From positions 1 to 9,896 of the forward strand of contig MGRI01000020.1 of the NCBI GenBank assembly GCA_001798105.1: a stretch of DNA of 9,896 bases, written 5' to 3'. The notes below the pieces were generated by a model. The model made no database searches. It worked only from the letters and a program-made list of their open reading frames with translations, and was not told where the DNA came from. Positions 7,726 to 9,896 of this stretch are shown in pieces (within the stretch, counting starts at the first letter, position 1; every line of letters starts with the position of its first letter). Source of the stretch: Deltaproteobacteria bacterium RIFCSPHIGHO2_02_FULL_40_11 (GTDB lineage: Bacteria > Bdellovibrionota > JACOXK01 > 2-02-FULL-40-11). The position numbers and the translations under genes were made by a program.

Positions 7726-8562
7726 CTATTGGGATTTTATTTGGCGCTTAAAAATATCCTGATTTACAGAAAACCGTTTTCGCCTAGCGCCAATAAATAA
7801 AAAGAACACCATTAAAACGATGGCGCCAAAAACACCGCTTAAAACAAGCCCCGCGCCATAATCTTTCGGTGTTTGGTACAGGTGTTTTTGGTCTGCATCA
7901 TTTAAGAATGCCACCAATGCATAAATTTCATCTGGGGTTAGAGGATGATCCAAATAGGCTTGTTCCATGACCGCAAAAGGAGGTTGCCCCAAAATGGCTT
8001 GCACACCGCGTCCCCCCAAACGCGAAAAAACAGACGTCAAATCTTTGGCCAAAATGCCGCCGCCAATGACAGCGTCATTTTTCACATGATGACAAGCAAT
8101 GCACGAAGGACCTCGGTTTTGAAACCGAAGTCTTCCTTCGAAATAAAACTGCCCCTTCTCAATATCCACTTGGGTTACGGTTGTGGGATCAAAGGTGCTG
8201 GCTTCGGGTTCATTTTTTTCTTTTTTTTTTGAATTTTCTTCCGTGTTTGCCAAAGATAAAATGCCCTCAATCATGGTTTGGGCATCTTTTTCATTCAGCG
8301 TGGGATGCGGTGGCATGGGAATTGCGCCCCACTTTCCTTGGCTTCCCTTTATGACCGATTGTGTTAATTGCGTACTGGCATTTTTTTCATTTTTATATTT
8401 TTTAGAGATCTCTTCAAATGAAGGCCCTACAATTTTTTGAGTTTTTGAGTGGCAGGCCAGGCAATCCGATTTTTTCATCAAACTTTCAGCCTGATTAAAA
8501 TCTGCAAATACAAATTGCCCAAAAAAAAATGAAATTGTAACGATACTGATTAAAATTTTCAT
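7726..8562 (-). CDS. di-haem c-type cytochrome with C-terminal membrane anchor (NarC-like)
   Basis: Periplasmic electron-transfer protein of 278 residues from ATG at 8562. Residues 1-20 form a signal peptide ending in VFA. Domain 1 holds the haem site CLACH (34-38) and a likely axial M83 in PMPPHP. A lysine- and glutamate-rich linker (about 110-125) leads to domain 2 with CIACH (154-158), NRGPSC before it, a GGG loop, and probable axial M199 in FAVME. A hydrophobic segment at about 237-258, followed by ARRKR, anchors the C-terminus with the tail inside. The layout resembles NarC, the di-haem cytochrome encoded before narG in Thermus, though I cannot measure the similarity. The frame runs further upstream, but ATGA overlap with rrf2 and AAGGAG ten bases ahead fix the start. 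The role may be electron transfer from or to the nitrate reductase, or help in NarI maturation. A run of ten A bases encodes part of the linker. Confidence 0.88.
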   Translation of the reverse strand: MKILISIVTISFFFGQFVFADFNQAESLMKKSDCLACHSKTQKIVGPSFEEISKKYKNEKNASTQLTQSVIKGSQGKWGAIPMPPHPTLNEKDAQTMIEGILSLANTEENSKKKEKNEPEASTFDPTTVTQVDIEKGQFYFEGRLRFQNRGPSCIACHHVKNDAVIGGGILAKDLTSVFSRLGGRGVQAILGQPPFAVMEQAYLDHPLTPDEIYALVAFLNDADQKHLYQTPKDYGAGLVLSGVFGAIVLMVFFLFIGARRKRFSVNQDIFKRQIKSQ

Positions 8563-8978
8563 GCGACTCGCTCTCCTTGTAAACTTGCTAACGTAAATTG
8601 ACTCAGTTGATTCACAAAACTGCTTTGCATTTTTGCAAAACATTTTTTGAGCACACAGGTTCGTTCTTTGGGACACTGATATTTTCCCGTCAAACACCGA
8701 TTAAATACAATGGGCCCCTGAACAGCTTCGACAATGCTTCGAATCGAGACATCTTTGGCCAAATGTGCTAACGAAAATCCCCCGTAACGACCGCGGTGTG
8801 AGATGACTATTTTTTTCTTTGCTAATTTTTGAAAAATTTTCCGAAGAAAAAGTGTAGAAACTTGCCTTTTTCTGCCTAAGCTTCCTAACCCAAATACCTG
8901 CCCTTTTGGAAAATCTGCCATGTACGCTAAACTCCACAATGCATAATCTGTATCTCTTTTAATGACTGATCCACGCAT
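8559..8978 (-). CDS. Rrf2-family transcriptional regulator with cysteine cluster (NsrR/IscR-like)
   Basis: A 139-residue winged-helix regulator. The N-terminus IKRDTDYALWSLAYMA is typical of Rrf2 proteins. A helix-turn-helix follows at about 28-55, then the wing RGRYGGFSLA (62-71) and SIRSIVEAVQGP (79-89). Cysteines C95, C102 and C108 (spacing six and five) fall where IscR and NsrR bind an Fe-S cluster; C113 is a further candidate. It probably senses nitric oxide, redox or Fe-S status and controls this operon. The first gene of the transcript, it overlaps the cytochrome gene by ATGA. No good ribosome site precedes ATG 8978; instead a perfect 9-7-9 palindrome ends one base before it, a likely auto-regulatory operator. 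NsrR, IscR or another subgroup cannot be separated by eye, so no symbol is given. Confidence 0.9.
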   Translation of the reverse strand: MRGSVIKRDTDYALWSLAYMADFPKGQVFGLGSLGRKRQVSTLFLRKIFQKLAKKKIVISHRGRYGGFSLAHLAKDVSIRSIVEAVQGPIVFNRCLTGKYQCPKERTCVLKKCFAKMQSSFVNQLSQFTLASLQGERVA

Positions 8979-8979
8979 A

Positions 8980-9004
8980 AAACAGGACTGTTTTTGTCCT
9001 GTTT
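8980..9004. promoter_or_regulatory. inverted repeat, probable Rrf2 operator
   Basis: Arms AAACAGGAC (8980-8988) and GTCCTGTTT (8996-9004) are a perfect 9-base inverted repeat around seven T-rich bases. The 25-base span and its GACTGTTTTTGTC core agree with the IscR type 1 core GACTRWWWYAGTC except at one base. It lies between the inferred nar start site and the rrf2 ATG, where a bound repressor would block transcription. In RNA it could also fold into a hairpin right before the start codon. Confidence 0.65.
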
Positions 9005-9008
9005 AGCG

Positions 9009-9038
9009 ATTTAAAACAATTTGGGCCGATTTTGTACA
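9009..9038 (-). promoter_or_regulatory. possible promoter of the rrf2-nar operon
   Basis: On the minus strand TGTACA (9038-9033) and TTAAAT (9014-9009) are separated by 18 bases and would start transcription near 9002. Both boxes are imperfect, as expected for an activator-dependent promoter. The CRP/FNR-type palindrome overlaps the -35 side and the Rrf2-like operator covers the start region. This is inferred from spacing only. Confidence 0.4.
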
Positions 9039-9052
9039 TGACCTACGTCATG
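9037..9052. promoter_or_regulatory. CRP/FNR-family binding site candidate
   Basis: CATGAC (9037-9042) and GTCATG (9047-9052) form a perfect inverted repeat around CTAC. Its inner form ATGAC-N4-GTCAT has the exact 5-4-5 geometry of the FNR/DNR box (TTGAT or TTGAC, N4, mirror half), with one change per half. Its centre is about 42 bases before the inferred nar start, the class II activator position. FNR, DNR or another CRP-family protein could bind; the sequence does not say which. Confidence 0.55.
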
Positions 9053-9085
9053 ATTTTTAAAAAATAAAGAAAGCCCCTGGTCAGA

Positions 9086-9110
9086 AAGTAAACCGACGAT
9101 AGGTTTACTT
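9086..9110. promoter_or_regulatory. inverted repeat upstream of dps, possible operator
   Basis: AAGTAAACC (9086-9094) and GGTTTACTT (9102-9110) form a perfect 9-base inverted repeat with a seven-base centre, the same 9-7-9 plan as the rrf2 repeat but with unrelated arms. Its right end touches the inferred -35 of dps, so it could be a repressor or activator site. I do not recognise the regulator. A terminator is unlikely: it sits between divergent genes and has no T run. Confidence 0.5.
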
Positions 9111-9138
9111 GATTTCTAAAAACACAACGTGCCATACT
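9109..9138 (+). promoter_or_regulatory. possible dps promoter
   Basis: TTGATT (9109-9114) and CATACT (9133-9138) are separated by 18 bases, giving a start near 9145 and a leader of about 20 bases that contains the AAAAGGAG ribosome site. The upstream palindrome overlaps the first two bases of the -35. Inferred by match to sigma-70 boxes. Confidence 0.4.
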
Positions 9139-9164
9139 AGCACCAATCACAAAAGGAGATTTCA

Positions 9165-9635
9165 ATGACCCCTAAAATTGGTATCCCAGATACAAATCTA
9201 AAAAGTATCACAAAAATATTAAATGCTTTACTTTCAGATGAATATACTTTGTTTACAAAAACATTGAACTATCATTGGAATGTACAAACACTACACTTTA
9301 ATGACCTACACAAATTTTTTGATGAACAATATCATGAACTTTTGGAAATCGTAGACGGTGTTGCAGAAAGAATACGATCTTTGGGTTGTTTTGCGCTGGG
9401 ATCCCTTATAGAATTTCAGAAAAATACCCGACTCAAAGAACAAGCGGGGAAAATTCCCTCAGCCAAACAAATGATTGCCACACTTTTATTAGATCATGAA
9501 ACCATCATTCGCCAACTGAGAACAGATCTCACGCTGTGTGATGAAAAATATGGCGATATCGGAACCAATGACTTTTTAACAGGCCTGATGGAAAAGCACG
9601 AAAAGATAGCCTGGATGCTTCGAAGTTGTTTATAA
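9165..9635 (+). CDS. dps: Dps-family ferritin-like DNA-binding/iron-storage protein
   Basis: Cytoplasmic dodecameric mini-ferritin that oxidises and stores iron, using hydrogen peroxide, and shields DNA in stress. The protein has 156 residues. Ferroxidase residues H37 (in NYHWNV), H49, D64 and E68 keep the exact family spacing (12, 15 and 4, as H51, H63, D78, E82 in E. coli Dps). The HWNV motif and the following LHKFFDEQY helix are typical. The N-terminal tail is short, with only two lysines before residue 15, so DNA binding through a basic tail is doubtful. AAAAGGAG precedes the ATG at proper distance. It is divergent from the nar operon and shares its 186-base control region, which hints at joint response to redox or nitrosative stress; that link is inference. 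The CNNM gene begins seven bases after its stop. Confidence 0.93.
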   Translation: MTPKIGIPDTNLKSITKILNALLSDEYTLFTKTLNYHWNVQTLHFNDLHKFFDEQYHELLEIVDGVAERIRSLGCFALGSLIEFQKNTRLKEQAGKIPSAKQMIATLLLDHETIIRQLRTDLTLCDEKYGDIGTNDFLTGLMEKHEKIAWMLRSCL

Positions 9636-9642
9636 TACCTAT

Positions 9643-9896
9643 ATGACATTAGAACTTTTAAAATGGATGGGCGTTGGATTATGCTTAGCGCAATCTGCCC
9701 TATTTTCTGGCCTAACGCTTGGATTTTTTGGCTTAAGCCGGCTTCGCTTAGAAATTGAAGCCGAACGCAAAAATCCATCTGCCATTCAAATTCTACGTAT
9801 TCGAAAAGATGGCAATTTTTTATTGGCTACGCTCGTCTGGGGAAATGTGTCTGTCAATGTTCTTTTAACCTTACTCACCGATTCCATCTTAACGGG
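9643..9896 (+). CDS. CNNM/DUF21-domain membrane protein (CorC/HlyC family), 3' end beyond window
   Basis: The open frame from ATG 9643 runs 84 codons to the window edge without a stop. A first hydrophobic helix (about 8-30) contains FSGLTLGFFGLSRLRLE, and a second begins near 59 with NFLLATLVWGNVSVNVLL. Both are hallmark stretches of the CNNM transmembrane domain (DUF21), found in proteins linked to magnesium or other cation efflux, usually followed by CBS domains. Those later parts lie outside the window, so full architecture is unknown. The gene starts seven bases after dps and may be co-transcribed, although no Shine-Dalgarno is seen. A TATAAT at 9631-9636 is placed so that transcription could begin close to the ATG. 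An in-frame ATG at 9667 is a less likely alternative because it would trim the first helix. Confidence 0.85.
   Translation, partial: MTLELLKWMGVGLCLAQSALFSGLTLGFFGLSRLRLEIEAERKNPSAIQILRIRKDGNFLLATLVWGNVSVNVLLTLLTDSILT

Noticed and set aside
8563..8697. A 45-residue N-terminal extension of the cytochrome frame
   Set aside because: It lies inside rrf2; the signal peptide, AAGGAG and ATGA overlap all support the start at 8562.
9086..9110. The dps-side palindrome as a transcription terminator
   Set aside because: It lies between the starts of divergent genes, has no following T run, and its arms are A+T-rich.
9494..9778. Minus-strand open frame of 94 codons over the dps-CNNM junction
   Set aside because: It is antisense to two recognisable plus-strand genes and shows no family features.
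1..9896. CRISPR array, tRNA or rRNA genes, insertion sequence
   Set aside because: No regularly spaced direct repeats, clover-leaf or rRNA-like stretches, or transposase frame were seen; nearly all bases are accounted for by the genes listed.

Overview
The window is a nearly gap-free respiratory nitrate reductase locus from a Gram-negative, proteobacteria-like bacterium of moderately low G+C (roughly 40-45% by eye). The Gram-negative inference rests on the E. coli-type cytoplasmic NarG, the Rrf2 regulator, the periplasmic c-type cytochrome and strong Shine-Dalgarno sites. Nothing seen fixes the genus.

Layout. One long minus-strand operon fills bases 1-8978. In transcription order it encodes an Rrf2-family regulator (8978-8559), a signal-peptide-bearing di-haem cytochrome c with a C-terminal anchor (8562-7726, NarC-like), NarG (7698-4084), NarH (4016-2463), NarJ (2463-1891), NarI (1894-1175) and a NarK/NrtP-type nitrate transporter (1160 to beyond base 1). 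rrf2/narC and narJ/narI join by ATGA overlaps, and narH/narJ by TGATG. The narI-narK gap is only 14 bases, with the narK ribosome binding site overlapping the narI stop. The largest internal gap, 67 bases between narG and narH, holds a nested palindrome resembling a REP-type repeat. Divergently, on the plus strand, lie dps (9165-9635) and the start of a CNNM/DUF21 membrane protein (9643 to beyond the end).

How it works together. NarK imports nitrate (and may exchange it for nitrite). NarGHI oxidises quinol at the membrane and reduces nitrate in the cytoplasm. NarJ matures NarG. The di-haem cytochrome may take part in electron transfer or assembly, as the narC product does in Thermus. The Rrf2 protein has a cysteine set suited to an Fe-S cluster and probably senses nitric oxide or redox state.

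Regulation. The 186-base divergent region (8979-9164) has three clear palindromes: a 9-7-9 inverted repeat next to rrf2 that resembles an Rrf2/IscR-type operator, a 5-4-5 CRP/FNR-type site placed near -42 of a plausible nar promoter, and a second 9-7-9 repeat touching the -35 of a plausible dps promoter.

The core genes are well-known families. The points most worth a second look are the regulatory architecture, the in-operon Rrf2 gene, the REP-like element inside the operon, and the markedly different codon usage of narK. I see no wholly undescribed system here.
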